A stretch of 64,000 nt of DNA from Craterostigma plantagineum (Eukaryota; Streptophyta; Magnoliopsida; Lamiales; Linderniaceae). Positions 11,964-24,242 of this stretch are shown piece after piece; positions within the stretch are counted from its first letter, which is position 1, and each line of letters begins with the position of its first letter. The stretch covers positions 30,668,501 to 30,732,500 of the forward strand of contig JAPQWV010000002.1 of assembly GCA_027422505.1 (NCBI GenBank). Direction: 5' to 3'. The notes beneath the pieces were generated by a model. That model saw nothing but the letters and a program-made list of their open reading frames with translations, was not told where the DNA came from and ran no database searches. The position numbers were made by a program, and so were the translations under genes.

Positions 11964-11979
11964 AAAATATTGTACTGTT
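11964..11979. repeat. LINE target-site duplication, 5' copy
   Basis: AAAATATTGTACTGTT is repeated exactly at 16706-16721, directly after the A-rich LINE 3' end. This marks the insertion site. Confidence 0.85.
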
Positions 11980-12027
11980 GAATTGAATATAGCCTTTTAA
12001 GTAGGACGACTCCTCTCTCTCTCGGCT

Positions 12028-13248
12028 ATGGCGAAGAAGAGGAAAACGGCTACAACGAGGACTGCGCCGGCCACGGTGGCGACGCCGTCCCCAACCCCAG
12101 GGATTTCAGGTACCAAATCGACTGCGCAGAAGAGTGATCTGAGGAGTAATAGCAATGAAACAGTGAAGACGAGAGTAACTACTGTTCCATTGGCCAACAC
12201 GACGCCGGTGAATGAGGATGGTGCGTGGCCAACGCTGGGACAATCGACTGGGAAACAAAGTACACCAAATAACAAATTGAGCCCTGGAACGAATCATTGG
12301 AGGAATTTCAATGTCGATTTATTGAAGGAACAAGACAATCGTCTCGAATTTGTTGATCCGATCATGGAATGCGGACAGGAAATTGGAGTAATTGATGCTG
12401 AAGAGATACAGGAGGAGGTGAATCATTGGAAATCTGCTGTGCTATGCTATGTGCTTGGAGCGAATCCGCCGTATGGAGTAATGGCTGGATTCCTTAAGCG
12501 AAAATGGGAGAAATCGGGATTGGTAAATGTCTGGCAAGTGCGACAGGGTCTATTCCTTGCGCGATTTGATAATGTGGAGAGTAGAGATCGAATACTGCAA
12601 ACGGAGATACTGCACTTCGATAGAAAGCCAGTAGTGCTTACCCCTTGGACTGAGACAACACAGCTTAGCAAGGTTGGTGTGGACTCTGTTCCTATTTGGG
12701 TGCAATTGCCAGAACTGGAACTGAAATATTGGGGCCTCAAAACTCTTAGTAAGCTGGCCAGCTTAATTGGGAAACCACTGATGACGGATGATTACACAAG
12801 GAAGAAGGAGAGAATTCACTTTGCACGGGTGCTAGTGGAGATAAATCTCAAGAAACCGCTTAAGGATAATATCCAATTCATGAATGAGTGCGGGCAGCTT
12901 ATGGAACAGAAAATAAGCTACGAGTGGAAACCGGTACTATGTAATAAGTGCAAGAAATATGGGCATGAGGAGAGCAACTGCCGGCAACTGATCCAAAAAC
13001 AGTGGAAGCCACTGCAAACTGATCCACCACGGGATATGCATCCACCTCAAGAATCTGAAAAGGTGGATGAAAGTCAATCAGGAGGGCAAACTGACACCAG
13101 GGAGAAGGGAGATGTGAACAATAAGAATAGTGAAGGAGATAGACTATCATGGGCAGATCTGGTGCAAGTGGTGGAGAAAATAAAGAAACTTGAGGATCGA
13201 TCATCTAACCCTTCGAAGCAGAGGGTTTTAGACCCTGATAATGGATAA
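12028..13248 (+). CDS. LINE ORF1: DUF4283 / zinc-knuckle nucleic-acid-binding protein
   Basis: 406 residues, uninterrupted. The N-terminus is basic and Thr/Pro-rich (MAKKRKTATTRTAPATV). A DUF4283-like domain follows (about 115-290, with NHWKSAVLCYVLG, GLVNVWQVRQGLFLARF and VPIWVQLPELELKYW). A CCHC knuckle, CNKCKKYGHEESNC, begins near residue 305. The C-terminal tail is charged and ends KQRVLDPDNG. The protein is expected to coat LINE RNA in a ribonucleoprotein. The ORF is fully open, so it could still be functional. Confidence 0.9.
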   Translation: MAKKRKTATTRTAPATVATPSPTPGISGTKSTAQKSDLRSNSNETVKTRVTTVPLANTTPVNEDGAWPTLGQSTGKQSTPNNKLSPGTNHWRNFNVDLLKEQDNRLEFVDPIMECGQEIGVIDAEEIQEEVNHWKSAVLCYVLGANPPYGVMAGFLKRKWEKSGLVNVWQVRQGLFLARFDNVESRDRILQTEILHFDRKPVVLTPWTETTQLSKVGVDSVPIWVQLPELELKYWGLKTLSKLASLIGKPLMTDDYTRKKERIHFARVLVEINLKKPLKDNIQFMNECGQLMEQKISYEWKPVLCNKCKKYGHEESNCRQLIQKQWKPLQTDPPRDMHPPQESEKVDESQSGGQTDTREKGDVNNKNSEGDRLSWADLVQVVEKIKKLEDRSSNPSKQRVLDPDNG

Positions 13249-16200
13249 TTGGTTATCTTGGAATATGAGGGGACTTAATAGCCCCTCCAAGCAGAGAGAA
13301 CTAGCTCTCTTTTGCCGTAAATATAGAATAAACCTTCTTTGCCTATTGGAAACTAAGCTGAAAATAAATCACATCCAGGTGACTCTCAATAAAACATTTT
13401 GGGGATGGGGGATGTGTCACAATTTGAGTGAGCATTATAATGGTAGAATTCTACTGTTATGGAAGGGAGAATTGCAGCTGGAAGTACTAGCAAAATCGGA
13501 CCAGTATATGCACATTAAAGTGTGTAGAGATAGAAAATTCATTACCTATCTCACATGTGTTTACGGGCACAATGACTTGGGTGAAAGGATAAAGTTATGG
13601 GAATCTCTCGTGAGGATAGGGGAGGACCTAAGAGAACCTTGGTTATTGTGGGGGGATTTTAACAACATAAGAGGCTTTGGAGACAGAATTGGAGGAGCTG
13701 CCATCAATCCAAAGGAATTTGTGGATTTCAACCAATGCCTAAATCAATGCCAATTAGGGGAAGTAAGGAGGAATGGTTGTAACTTCACTTGGTCTAATAA
13801 ACAAGGTCCCGGGACGCGAATATGGAGCAAGATTGACTGGGCATTTGCGAACATGGAATGGATGATGAAATTCAACAACTATACTACTACTTTTCTTAAT
13901 GAAAGTCTGTCAGATCACACGCCGATCCTACTAAGAGATATGGGGCAGAATCAAAAGGGAAAGACAGTATTTAAATATTTCAACATGTGGAGTATGGCGC
14001 CCTCGTTCTTGGATACTGTTAAGGATAACTGGGCAGAGCAGAAGGGATCGGCTATGCAGAGGCTGTGCTGTAATTTGGACAAATTGAGGGGACCTCTCAG
14101 AGAACTGAATCGAGAGCTGTTTGCAAATATAGTGTCAAGGACTGAGGAAATAAGGGCAAGACTCGATGCATGCCAAACTGATCTCCATGAAGACCCTTTG
14201 AACACTGAGCTGATATCAAAGGAAATGTCTCTGAGGGAAGAATATCAATTCTTGAGCGTAGCTAACGACAAATTCTTGAGGCAGAAAGCTAAAGCTAGAT
14301 GGGTAGGAAAGGGGGATCAGAACACATCATATGTCCATGCCATTATTAAGCAAAGAACATATGCCAACAGAATTGTGTCGATCAAATCATCTGAGGGGCA
14401 GAACATCACTGATGGAGATAGCATTCACCAGCATTTCAGGGAATACTTCCAAGCAATCCTAGGGGAGGCTGGTGAGAGCACACTTGCTCCAGATCAGCTA
14501 GTGGCCAAGGAGGGTTATCTGCTATCAGTAGAGGATCAGCTCAAACTCATAGAACCGTTTTCTAGGCATGATGTATTTGTAGCCATGAAATCAATACATG
14601 AAGATGCTGCCCCAGGCCCGGATGGCTATGGGAGTGGCTTCTTCAAGAAAGCATGGTCTGCTATAGGAGAGAATGTGACTGATGCAGTGCTCGAGTTCTT
14701 TGAATCTGGGAAACTGGTGCCAAGAATCAACAGAACAACCATTTGCCTCATCCCAAAAGTGCCTAATCCAGAATCTGCAGTGGAGTATAGGCCAATTGCC
14801 TGTTGTAATACAGTCTACAAATGTATATCTAAGTTGATCTGTGCTAGACTGAAACCACTACTGCCTTTGCTTATCAACCATAATCAAAGTGCTTTTGTGG
14901 CTGGAAGATCCATAATTCATAATATCCTTCTCTGCCAGGACCTTCTCAGACTTTATAACAGGAAGAAGGTGTCTGCGAGGATCCTTATGAAGGTGGATTT
15001 AAGGAAAGCGTATGATACAGTTAGCTGGGAATTCCTTAGGAGCTGGTTATGCATCCTTCGATTTCCTATGAAATTTGTCAAATGGCTCATGGAATGTGTG
15101 ACAACAGTATCATACACTATTTCTATAAATGGTGCACAGACTGGATACTTTCACGGGGCAAAGGGATTGAGACAAGGTGACCCCTTATCCCCTCTGCTGT
15201 TTGTGATATCGATGGAATATCTGTCTAGGAAGTTACAGCTCTCAGTCAAGGATCCCAATTTCAGATATCATCCTCTGTGTAAGCACATTAAACTGGTCAA
15301 TCTTTGCTTTGCAGATGATCTTATGATCTTCTGTAAAGGGAAACCAGCGGCAGTTACCGTAATCAAAAAGGCCTTAGAGCATTTTAAACTCACAGCGGGG
15401 TTGGAAGCCAATCAACGGAAATCGAGCATTTACATAGCTGGCACGACAGTTTCAGTCGCTGAGCAGATAAGGAAGATTACAGGTTTTCAGGCTGGTCAGT
15501 TTCCTATGAGATATTTGGGGATTCCCATAACACCCACAAAAGTGGAGCAGAAGTTCATGCCAAGACCTAGTTGAAAAGATTACAGCGAGGATTAGATGCT
15601 GGGCGACAAGGAATTTATCGTATGCAGGAAGACTTTGCTTGATCAATTCGGTGCTGCTCGCAACTCACGGATACTGGGGATCCATATTCCTTTTACCCAA
15701 AGCTGTTACTAAGGAGATTGACCGAGTATGCAAAGAATTCCTGTGGGGGAAAACAGAGCAGGGTAAAGCTATACACCTAATCAGCTGGGACCGAGTTTGC
15801 TGGTCTAAGAACAAAGGGGGGCTCAACATTAGAGACTGTGAAACATGGAATAAAGCAATGGCCGGCAAACAAATATGGGATATAACCAAGGAAGTTAACT
15901 CCCTATGGATCAAATGGATTAGTGTAGTATACTTAAAAGGGATATGCTTTTGGGATTACTGCCCAGCTACGGATTCGTGTTGGCATTGGAAGAAATTAAA
16001 CCGGCTGAAGTGGAAATTTAAGGAGGGATACAGGGCCGGGGGATGGGTTATGGAAAAGAATGGCTGCTACTCTGTTAAATCTGGGTACAAATGGTTGAAA
16101 GGAGAAGGGAATTATTTTCCTTATGGACGAGCAGTGTGGAATCGCTACAATATACCCAAGCACTCATTTATATTATGGTTGATAGTGCACAAAAGACTTC

Positions 16201-16658
16201 TGACTGTGGACAGGATGTTGAACTGGGGAATTCAGGGCTTAACTATTGGGTGCTGCCTCTGTGGGGAAGCTGAGGAATCCCTAGCACACCTGTTCTTGGA
16301 GTGCAATTTTAGCCAGAGGCTAGCGCAGAAAGTACACGCTTGGCTGGACATGAGGATCACATTGATCACATATGAGGCCTTGAGGGAATGGCTCTTAAGG
16401 CAGGGGAAAAAGAGACGAGCACAGTATGGTATAACCACTGCCTGCTATGCATCCATGCTCTATCACATTTGGGCTGAGAGAAACAAGAGACTACACAATG
16501 GAGGCGTTAGGACTGTGGAACAGCTATTTCGATTGATCATGAGAGAAATGCAGATGAGAATTCAAGCTGTCTGTCAAGTAAGCAGGCCATTAATTCGAGC
16601 ATATTTGGCAGAGTATGTTTTGGTAATGAGTTGCAATCTGAGATTTGAAAAGATGTAA
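13241..16658 (+). pseudogene. LINE ORF2: endonuclease-reverse transcriptase, one frameshift
   Basis: The first frame (13241-15574) starts MDNWLSWNMRGLNSPSKQRE and carries an apurinic-type endonuclease (LLETKL, GDFNNIRG, SDHTPI). It continues into the reverse transcriptase (AAPGPDGYG, LIPKVPNPESAVEYRPIACC, NQSAFVAGRSI, KVDLRKAYDTVSWEF, GLRQGDPLSPLLF) with the catalytic FADD motif at LCFADDLMIF. After YLGIPITPTK the frame is lost at an A run near 15538-15541, apparently by one extra base. Homology resumes in another frame (in-frame Met at 15639) through a zf-RVT domain (WNRYNIPKHSFILW, CCLCGEAEESLAHLFLEC) to a stop at 16658. No RNase H domain is seen. The single lesion could be real or a homopolymer error. 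Confidence 0.88.
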
Positions 16659-16705
16659 ACTGTAATCCTGAGGATGTGGTGAATGAATATTTCAGCTTAC
16701 CAAAA

Positions 16706-16721
16706 AAAATATTGTACTGTT
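16706..16721. repeat. LINE target-site duplication, 3' copy
   Basis: Exact copy of 11964-11979, directly after the A-rich end of the LINE. Confidence 0.85.
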
Positions 16722-17260
16722 ATATCATTGGATAAAATATGTTAATTAATGTTGTTGAACAACTTGTGCAATTAATGCTTTTGAATAACTTATGCTATTA
16801 ATGTTGTTGAATTCTACATAATATAATTAAAAATATAATTATTGTTGAATTCATTTAAGTAGGCAACAAAATTCAAGTGTTAAGGGTGTAAAAAGGGAGT
16901 GTAAGAGGGGGTGTGAATAGTAGGACCATCCATTAATCAAACACTTCGTTGTTTAAACCCAATTAAAGCTAATACCTTCTAAACTCATCCTCCCCTATTT
17001 CCCCTATTGACGGTTTTTGCTTAACTATCTACACAAAATAAATAAATACATGCCTACGTTGAAAGTGTAAACTCTTGATCACCAATCCAATTTTTGTACA
17101 TATTCAAAATTTTGATTTTCATCAATTCACTCTCACTCCCACTTCTAGTTTCTTTACGAAATTACATATACAGTGACATGACAATTGTCTGCGTGTATAT
17201 AAGTATATTTTAATTTTAATGCACCATAAATACTAGTAATTTATTTTCGTTTCATTAAAT
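16722..17260. other. AT-rich spacer upstream of MutS2
   Basis: No coding potential. A run of TTAATGYTRTTGAA-like short repeats occurs at about 16740-16850. The segment 16880-17010 resembles decayed MITE sequence (AATCAAACACTTCGTTG). Confidence 0.5.
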
Positions 17261-17677
17261 AGGATTTTTACACATAAATACCATTTGAAAAAAAATTTGT
17301 AAATCAGTACCCTGTCGGCTTTTTTATATATAAGTACCTAACAGAATAAATTTTTTGCAGATAGGTACCCGATCCGCAGTAGGTACGCCATACAACACAT
17401 TTAGATACCATATATCAACGTATTTTGGTACATCAATACAGGTAGAATTGGTACCCCGCTACAGCTTGCCGAAGGTACCGTATGTAACGTATATAGGTAC
17501 CATATACGGGTACCATATAGATGCGTAACGCGGTACGCAATACACATATGAAAAAGGTACGTTAACACCAGGAAAATGGTACCCCCAATCGAACCGGTAC
17601 TTAACTAAAAAAATTTCTGACATGGGTACCTATGTATAAAAATTTTATTCAATTAGTATTTTTCTATAGATTACACT
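17261..17677 (+). mobile_element. GGTACC-rich nonautonomous element, copy 1
   Basis: A 417-bp segment with many GGTACC/GTAC motifs, starting AGGATTTTTACACATAAATA and ending GTATTTTTCTATAGATTACACT. It is flanked by the direct repeat CATTAAAT (17253-17260 and 17678-17685). Its ends match, in reverse orientation, the element at 24731-25152 on the other side of MutS2. No ORF is present. An 8-bp duplication would fit hAT-like transposition, but the terminal inverted repeats are weak, so the class is open. Confidence 0.65.
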
Positions 17678-17857
17678 CATTAAATTTACAATTTGGAATA
17701 AATATATAATAAAGAAAATATGCAGAAAAAAAAAATTGAAATTGCCAGCTTCTTGCTATCCAAACTGATTTTTCTCCCTTGTTATCTGTGAACGAAGAAG
17801 GTGCTCTTCACTGCAACAAATACCACGCACAAAAATCTTCGATCGCGTGTAAGCGAA

Positions 17858-20800
17858 ATGCTTTCGCTTCAGCTGAATCGAAGTTCCTACAGCTGTGAAT
17901 ATCCCGTCGCATTAGTTGCCGCCTCCGCCTCTATCAGGACTACGCCGTTATTTCATCTTCAGCTCAAACCTCGCCTGAAAATCCACATTAAGAGCAAACG
18001 TTTGCTGATATCGGCGTCTGATGTTTCTGCAAATGCGAAGAATCCACCTTCCGTTGTCCTGGACAGCCTTAGAGTTCTGCAATGGGATCAGCTTTGCGAT
18101 TGCGTCGCGTCCTTTGCCGGCACTTCGCTTGGAAAGCAAGCCACCAAGGTCTGAGCTCGATAACCATTTGCTATTTGATAAGTCGAGGCACTAAATGAAA
18201 GGAATCGAATAATCGATGATGCGATGATGCATTGAAAGGTATGGAGGTTGCAGTGAACTGTTTCTATTTTTCATGGTGTTTTGTTCTTTCATCTGTGCAG
18301 GAGAAGTTATTGAATTTGGCCAGCACATACGAAGAAAGCATGAGGCTGTTGGAGGAGACAAATGCAGCTGTAGAAATGAACAAGTATGGAGCCATGATGG
18401 AATTTGCTGGCGTTGATGTCTCTCTGGTTGGATATGATCAGCTCTTGCTCGAATTTCTTTTTTTATCAGCTCTTTGCATGAAGGACTTAAGTCATTTCTA
18501 CCTTGCCTTTTGGACCGTGCAAATCCAATTTCGTTTGTTCGTATTTCACATGCATATATTGATGATTATGATTTACAAATATATTGTGTTGGAGGGGAAA
18601 CGTTTGGCGATCTTTTTATCACTTTGTTTATATTACCGTGCACCTGCTTGAGCGTTAATACATTTGACCTTGCCGTAATAAGGTGGAGGGCTGCATGAAA
18701 TGTGCACGCAAGGGTTTCCCTGTAAGTGGGAGTGAGGCAATGGCGCTTGTAGCTCTCTTACAGTTCGCCCAAGGACTGCAACTAAATGTGAAAGTTGCAA
18801 TTAAGGAAGATTTAGATTGGGGTAGGAGGTTTATGCCTCTATCAGAAATGGTATTGTGCTTAGTAGTCTTTCATAAGCTTGGTGTTGCATATGGGTCCGT
18901 CCCAGATTTTTACTTTTACATGATATAATTGCACATGCAGATTTTGGAGCTAGTGACAAATCAGCCATTGATCATGTTTATAGAGAAGCTTGTAGATGAA
19001 GATGGTTTGGTGAAAGACTCTGCTGTAGGTTCTTGACTGAACCAATCATTTTCATAACAATGTTTAGCAATGGATTTTATTTTTACGTGTTTCCTGGTCA
19101 GAGTTCAAATTTGAGGCAGGCTCGGGAGAAAGTGCGGATTCTTGAGAGAAAGGTAGATATTTATCATCTGGGGTTGACTATCAGAATTAATCGCGTGGCT
19201 TGTGTTCTCTCAATCTCTGTCAATTAAGATGCATAACTTCTTTCTGGATCAGCGCAATACGCATATAGAAATGGCTTTTTTGTATGAGAATTTCTTACTT
19301 CTCCATTTGTTTGCTTTGCCAGTTATATCAATTGCTGGAAAGCATGGTCAGAAATGAAACGAGAGAAAGTTGTTCCCTGGTGAGCTATTCATACTCCTTA
19401 TCGTATTGACATGATATGCATCTATCCTGTGATCAACTGTAATACTTATTATACTCATTTATCAAATAAAACTTATTAGTCTGCATTCTCAGTTCATAAT
19501 TCATTCATTTTGCTTTGTACAGGAAGTTTCTAATGTTGATGGAAGATGGTGCATCAATTCAGGGGGCGATGTACGTCCAAGTTTTGAGGGACTATTATTG
19601 TCAAGGTGGATGAATTTTTTTTTTTTTTAATTCATTCATCTGAATAAGAGTTACCGGCAGATTGAATTTAGGACCTTTTTGCCATACATGACTTCTGTTA
19701 ATGCGGTTCATGATTTAGTGGAACACTTTGCCAGTTTTACTAGAATTCATGAAACAATGATTAAAAGGTCGTTTCTCTCCTACATACTTTGGGTGCTACA
19801 CTTCTCCATTAGATTGTTAACACTTCGTCGAGAATTGGAATTTTCAATGACGTGTTAACAATCCAACAGAGAAGTGTAGGTTGCATGTATGGTATAACTA
19901 ATTTGATTTAAGCAAAATCTAACATCTTTGGTTGTAGTAGGATGGCATTATATATATAAGAACAGCATGTGAGTTATATGCTTCTATTGTAAGATCCGTC
20001 CCTTTGTCTTTCTCTTTCTATAGGCAATCACAAATATGTAAGGAATTCTTTTTGCTGACTAATGATTCACACTGAAGATTCAGATGTAAAACTCAAAGTC
20101 TTCCTCTTACATCCTTCCCTGAGCGTGAGATTGCATAAGCATTTTATTTTGAATATATATTGACATGTATTAGTGATAATTCGATATGCTGTTTTTCAAT
20201 TCAAGTGCCAGCTGACATAACTTAGTTAACATTGTGCTTTCTATTCTTACATTCCAATTGTCCTGAGAAGTGATGCTTTATTTTAGTGGTGCAGTTTCTG
20301 GAAGCTTTGTTGAACCACTCTCAGCTGTCCCTTTAAATGATGAGCTACAACAAGCCAGGTCTTCTGTTGCAAAGGCTGAGGCAGATGTACTGTTGAAAAT
20401 AACAGAGAAGGTTTTGGGATATTTGATCATCAGCTGTAATTCTTTAAACTAACACCAGTAATACTTTATTCTGTTGCTTGTACAGATACGGGAGGATCTT
20501 CATGACCTTGAAAATCTTTTCAACACCGTAATCCAAATAGATCTGGTATTTATCACCTACTCTGCTTTTGGAATACAATCTTTGACACGCCAAATTAGCT
20601 ATTCCATATTAATTTGGTGGTTGACAATTAGCAGTCACTGTTTTATGCTTTTTTTTTCCTTTTTTTTCTTCAATGCGATGGATCTCTGATTATTGTTTTT
20701 CATGCTGCAATTTAGATAAACGCCAGAGCGCGATACAGTCTTTCCTTTGATGGTGTATGGCCTGAATTGTATTCACCACAGCATAACATTAACAGTGTTG

Positions 20801-23800
20801 TCCCTGTGGCTTCTAACAAAGATGAAACCACCAATGAATTGCAACACATTCCGAGGAAATGGACTTTATATTTGAGAAAAGCTCACCATCCTCTACTAGT
20901 TCAACAACATCGACAAAACTTGCAATATGCCTTGAAGGATCTCAATAATGCAAAGGCTGTAAGTTGAACTTTAGTCCAGGCTTAATACTCCCTTCGTTTT
21001 ACCATATCCTGGACCTCAGCTTGTTAATACAGTTTGCATACTTGCTATTGAGCTCCTAATAATTAATAACGTACTTTAAGCTCAGCACTTTGGATAGTCT
21101 GGCATACTTGAAGAACTATCATACCTAATTACTATATCTTGGCATTTCTTGTTTTCTTATGATAGTAACGATCCAGGAAATCAGGAGGAAGAAACAGCTT
21201 GGAGGATCTGCAAAGTGGAAGGAGGAAGATTTGAACATGGCATCTTTGGAAATGAAGGTTAGTTAGTTATATATCAGGGTCGGGATAAAAAGATGAGCGG
21301 AGCTGGCTCATGAGCTTGATAAGCCAGTTCGACTAAAACTCTGCTCGAGCTCGAGCTCATAATTGTCGAGGTCGAGCTTGCTCGTGAGTGATTGAAAGTT
21401 CACGAGCCGCTTCGTGAGCTTTTAATTTGTAAATTTTTTTTAACAAAATTCCTAATAAATCCTCAAGCTTGGAAGCTCGACGTTGAGGAAGCTCGTGAGT
21501 TGAATTTACGTCTTCTTTTCGCTATTTAAGGTGCATGCTGATGTATGGTACTTACTGCAATCATCTTTATTGCAGGTTGCAGAATTGAAAGAAGCCCTTC
21601 CAGTCCCATTTGACATATTTATTGAGGAGAAAACCAAAGTTGTTGTTATCAGTGGCCCTAATACTGGAGGCAAAACGATTTGTTTGAAGACTGTTGGGTT
21701 GGCCGCTATGATGGCAAGATCAGGTATGTGAAGGAATCCAATGTATCAAATCAAATGTAAAGACTAATGATCACAGACAAGTATTAAGGAGGATATCATG
21801 TGACAGTTATGTAAGTATTTTAGAGCTATTGAACATATTGCAGGTCTTTTCGTCCTGGCCTCAGAGCCAGTAATGATACCATGGTTCGAATTTGTGCTTG
21901 CTGACATTGGCGATGAGCAATCATTATCCCAATCTTTATCTACATTCTCAAGCCATCTTAAACAAATCAGCGTAAGCTGCTGAGATTCTCTGTTTTGTTT
22001 CCTGGGAATTTATGAAATTGAAGTTAAATACTGGATGAAATATGCAATGACCTGTAAAAAATGAGGATGCTTGGTAAATGGTAGATGAGGACACGCATTC
22101 TACGAAAGTCAGCTGAGGAATTTCCGAGCGAAAGCGTACTTATGTCATAAACGATGAATGCATTTGCTACGGATATGAAGCTAAATTTTTTCCTAATTAA
22201 GGACAATTTCATGTGGTGCAGGAAATCAAGTCTCTTGCGACAAGTCAGTCTTTGGTGCTCCTGGACGAAGTATGAAAGTTCGTATGCTTTCATGATTATC
22301 ATATTTTACGTCAAGCTGTAGTTAATACATTCTTTAACATTTCCTTGAAAACGAAATCAATATTGATATTTAAATTTGCTCGATAATTATCATTATGTTC
22401 AAACCATATTCAGGTAGGTGCAGGGACGAATCCGCTAGAAGGAGCCGCTCTAGGGATGTCATTGCTGGAATCTTTTGCTGCTGCTACATTGTTGACAATA
22501 GCTACTACACATCATGGGGAGCTCAAAACCCTCAAGTACAGGTAACTTTTATCCAGATGGAATTTTTTTTTATCACTAACGCGTATAAATAATTTTGACC
22601 TAATGTTGTGGATTCTTTAACTTTGCCAGCAATGATGCTTTTGAAAATGCGTGCATGGAATTTGATGAAGTTAACTTGAAACCAACATACAGAATTTTGT
22701 GGGGTGTACCAGGTTTCTCATTTTGTGGTTTCCCTATGATATTCTTTGAATTCTTGCTTGATCAGAATACTAAATATTCATCTTGCCCTGAATCACAGTG
22801 ACCAACTGTATTTCCTGCTTCCTCTGTTCTGCATTTACATTTTCGCAACATCTACAGACAATTTATTTCTATTTTTATAGGTCGTTCAAATGCTATAAAT
22901 ATTGCTGAAAGGCTTGGGCTTCCAACTGAAATTTTGGATAGCGCACGCAAACTACATGGACCTGCTAGTTCAGAAATCAATGAGGTAATAGCATTTGATT
23001 CGACCTCATGATTAATCATGCTTCAACAAGTTATGCTCAAAAAGTCCGAAGATTTTAGAGGTTCCTAATTTATTACATAAACCTTTCTGTGAAGGCTACA
23101 TGCAGTTTGCGTGTCTTTTGTACAGTATTGTTTGAATCTGTTTTCATTCCTTCACTTTTATTGTCATTTAACATGTTCGGGACTTGTTTGTTGACGATGT
23201 ACATAGCAGCCTTGTGAATCCTCTAATAGCTTTTACCAGTTTGCAGTTAGCCTTTCTGAAATATTCAGACATCGTACGAGCAACAGCTCTAGTTTTCGTT
23301 GCACAAGTGATATTTAACTGCAACTTTATTGTGCTCTAATTTGTAGGATCCTTTGTCTTTATATAAGTCAGTTCTTTCGTAATCCAGGTAATAGTCGACA
23401 TGGAGAGATTTAAGCAGGAATATCATGAACACATAAACGCATCACACCATTACCTGAGGTGAGCACCAGTTTGCCCGAGGGATTCTCCTCAAGGTTGAGG
23501 TTCAGCCACTTTTCCCACATCGTTCACCACCAAAACATGCCAAATTCAATAAATCCACGAGTTATAATTTGTTAGCAAGTATGAAAGACTTGGGTTTAAA
23601 TTGGACATTTTTTCTTGGTCTTCCTCGAGACATCTGAAATATCTGTAGTGGAGGTGATTAATGATATGACCTTTGCGTACCTTCTGCTTTCATTGGGTAG
23701 TAATAACATCTTTGTCCAGGCTATCCCAGGATCTTCACCGACGCCTACTTTCATCGAAAAAGAGGGTCACGGAGCACGCCGTTCGCCAACAAAACAAGTT

Positions 23801-24242
23801 GATCCAAGAAACATCCGAGGCAGCATCTTCAGCACGGTCCATCGTTCACAAGAAGGTTCGAGAATTTCGCTCGATTACGCCTATCCAAGCATCAAAGCTA
23901 GTAGAGACTGGCAAAAGCATGCAACTTCCTCAATCTGATAACAGAGGGAAGTCTTCGGCAGCAACCGAAACAGCTCTTTCAATCAACAGAACGGACCCAT
24001 CGATTAGAGGTAATTCAAAACCCAAAGTTTATAGATTTTTTTTCCCACCGAACGCCAATATAACGATGTTTCATGATATTCTCGTCGCAGAGAAGCGTGA
24101 TATGCCAAAGGTGGGAGACGTGGTGAACGTTCCTTCCCTGAGAGCGAAAGCGAAGGTTTTGAAATTGGATCCATCCAAGGAAGAGATAGTTGTCCAAGCT
24201 GGCAACATGAAGATGAAGTTGAAGCTGACCGATGTTTCGTAG
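17858..24242 (+). CDS. MUTS2: MutS2-type DNA-binding ATPase (no Smr domain), probably organellar
   Basis: Twenty exons join in frame to about 839 residues. Exons 1-10: 17858-18148, 18301-18426, 18683-18850, 18941-19024, 19102-19152, 19323-19379, 19523-19605, 20287-20410, 20486-20545, 20716-20958. Exons 11-20: 21177-21257, 21576-21723, 21844-21971, 22222-22269, 22414-22541, 22630-22712, 22881-22984, 23388-23458, 23720-24009, 24091-24242. The N-terminus ([12 protein letters not shown], Ser/Arg-rich) looks like a transit peptide. The ATPase has Walker A GPNTGGKT (about 483-490), [19 protein letters not shown], Walker [21 protein letters not shown] and [11 protein letters not shown] coiled-coil stretch follows, and the end is [17 protein letters not shown]. 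There is no C-terminal Smr nuclease domain, as in one of the two plant MutS2 groups. MutS2 proteins act against recombination or in ribosome rescue in bacteria; the plant role is little known. Confidence 0.92.
19796..19879. repeat. Inverted repeat (hairpin) in MutS2 intron 7
   Basis: The arms at about 19796-19823 and 19852-19879 share CTACACTTCTC/GAGAAGTGTAG and GATTGTTAACAC/GTGTTAACAATC, with a 5-nt mismatch block between them and a loop of about 28 nt. This is probably a small foldback element, and is expected to form a hairpin in the pre-mRNA. Confidence 0.7.
21270..21530. repeat. GAGCTCGAGCT-rich repeat in MutS2 intron 11
   Basis: A segment rich in GAGCTCG and CTCGAGC words (GCTCGAGCTCGAGCTC, GAGGTCGAGCTTGCTCG). 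It resembles a shorter stretch at 5613-5700, so it is likely a dispersed repeat of unknown class. Confidence 0.5.

Larger units (their letters stand above)
11980..16705 (+). mobile_element. L1-type non-LTR retrotransposon (LINE), near full length
   Basis: A 4.7-kb element flanked by a 16-bp direct repeat (11964-11979 and 16706-16721) and ending in a short A tract. A roughly 48-bp 5' leader precedes ORF1 (12028-13248), which overlaps ORF2 (from 13241) by 8 bp. ORF1 is a zinc-knuckle protein; ORF2 has endonuclease, reverse transcriptase and zf-RVT regions. There are no LTRs. The exact target duplication and nearly open ORFs point to a recent insertion. The element sits between CRK and MutS2 without breaking a gene. 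Confidence 0.93.

Noticed and set aside
11145..16960. A larger transposon spanning the LINE with GTGTTTGGTT ends
   Set aside because: The resemblance between the two outer segments is too weak, and the LINE target duplication explains the insertion by itself.
17801..17857. Extension of MutS2 to a start at 17801
   Set aside because: The codon there is GTG; the first ATG in frame is at 17858 and begins a plausible transit peptide.
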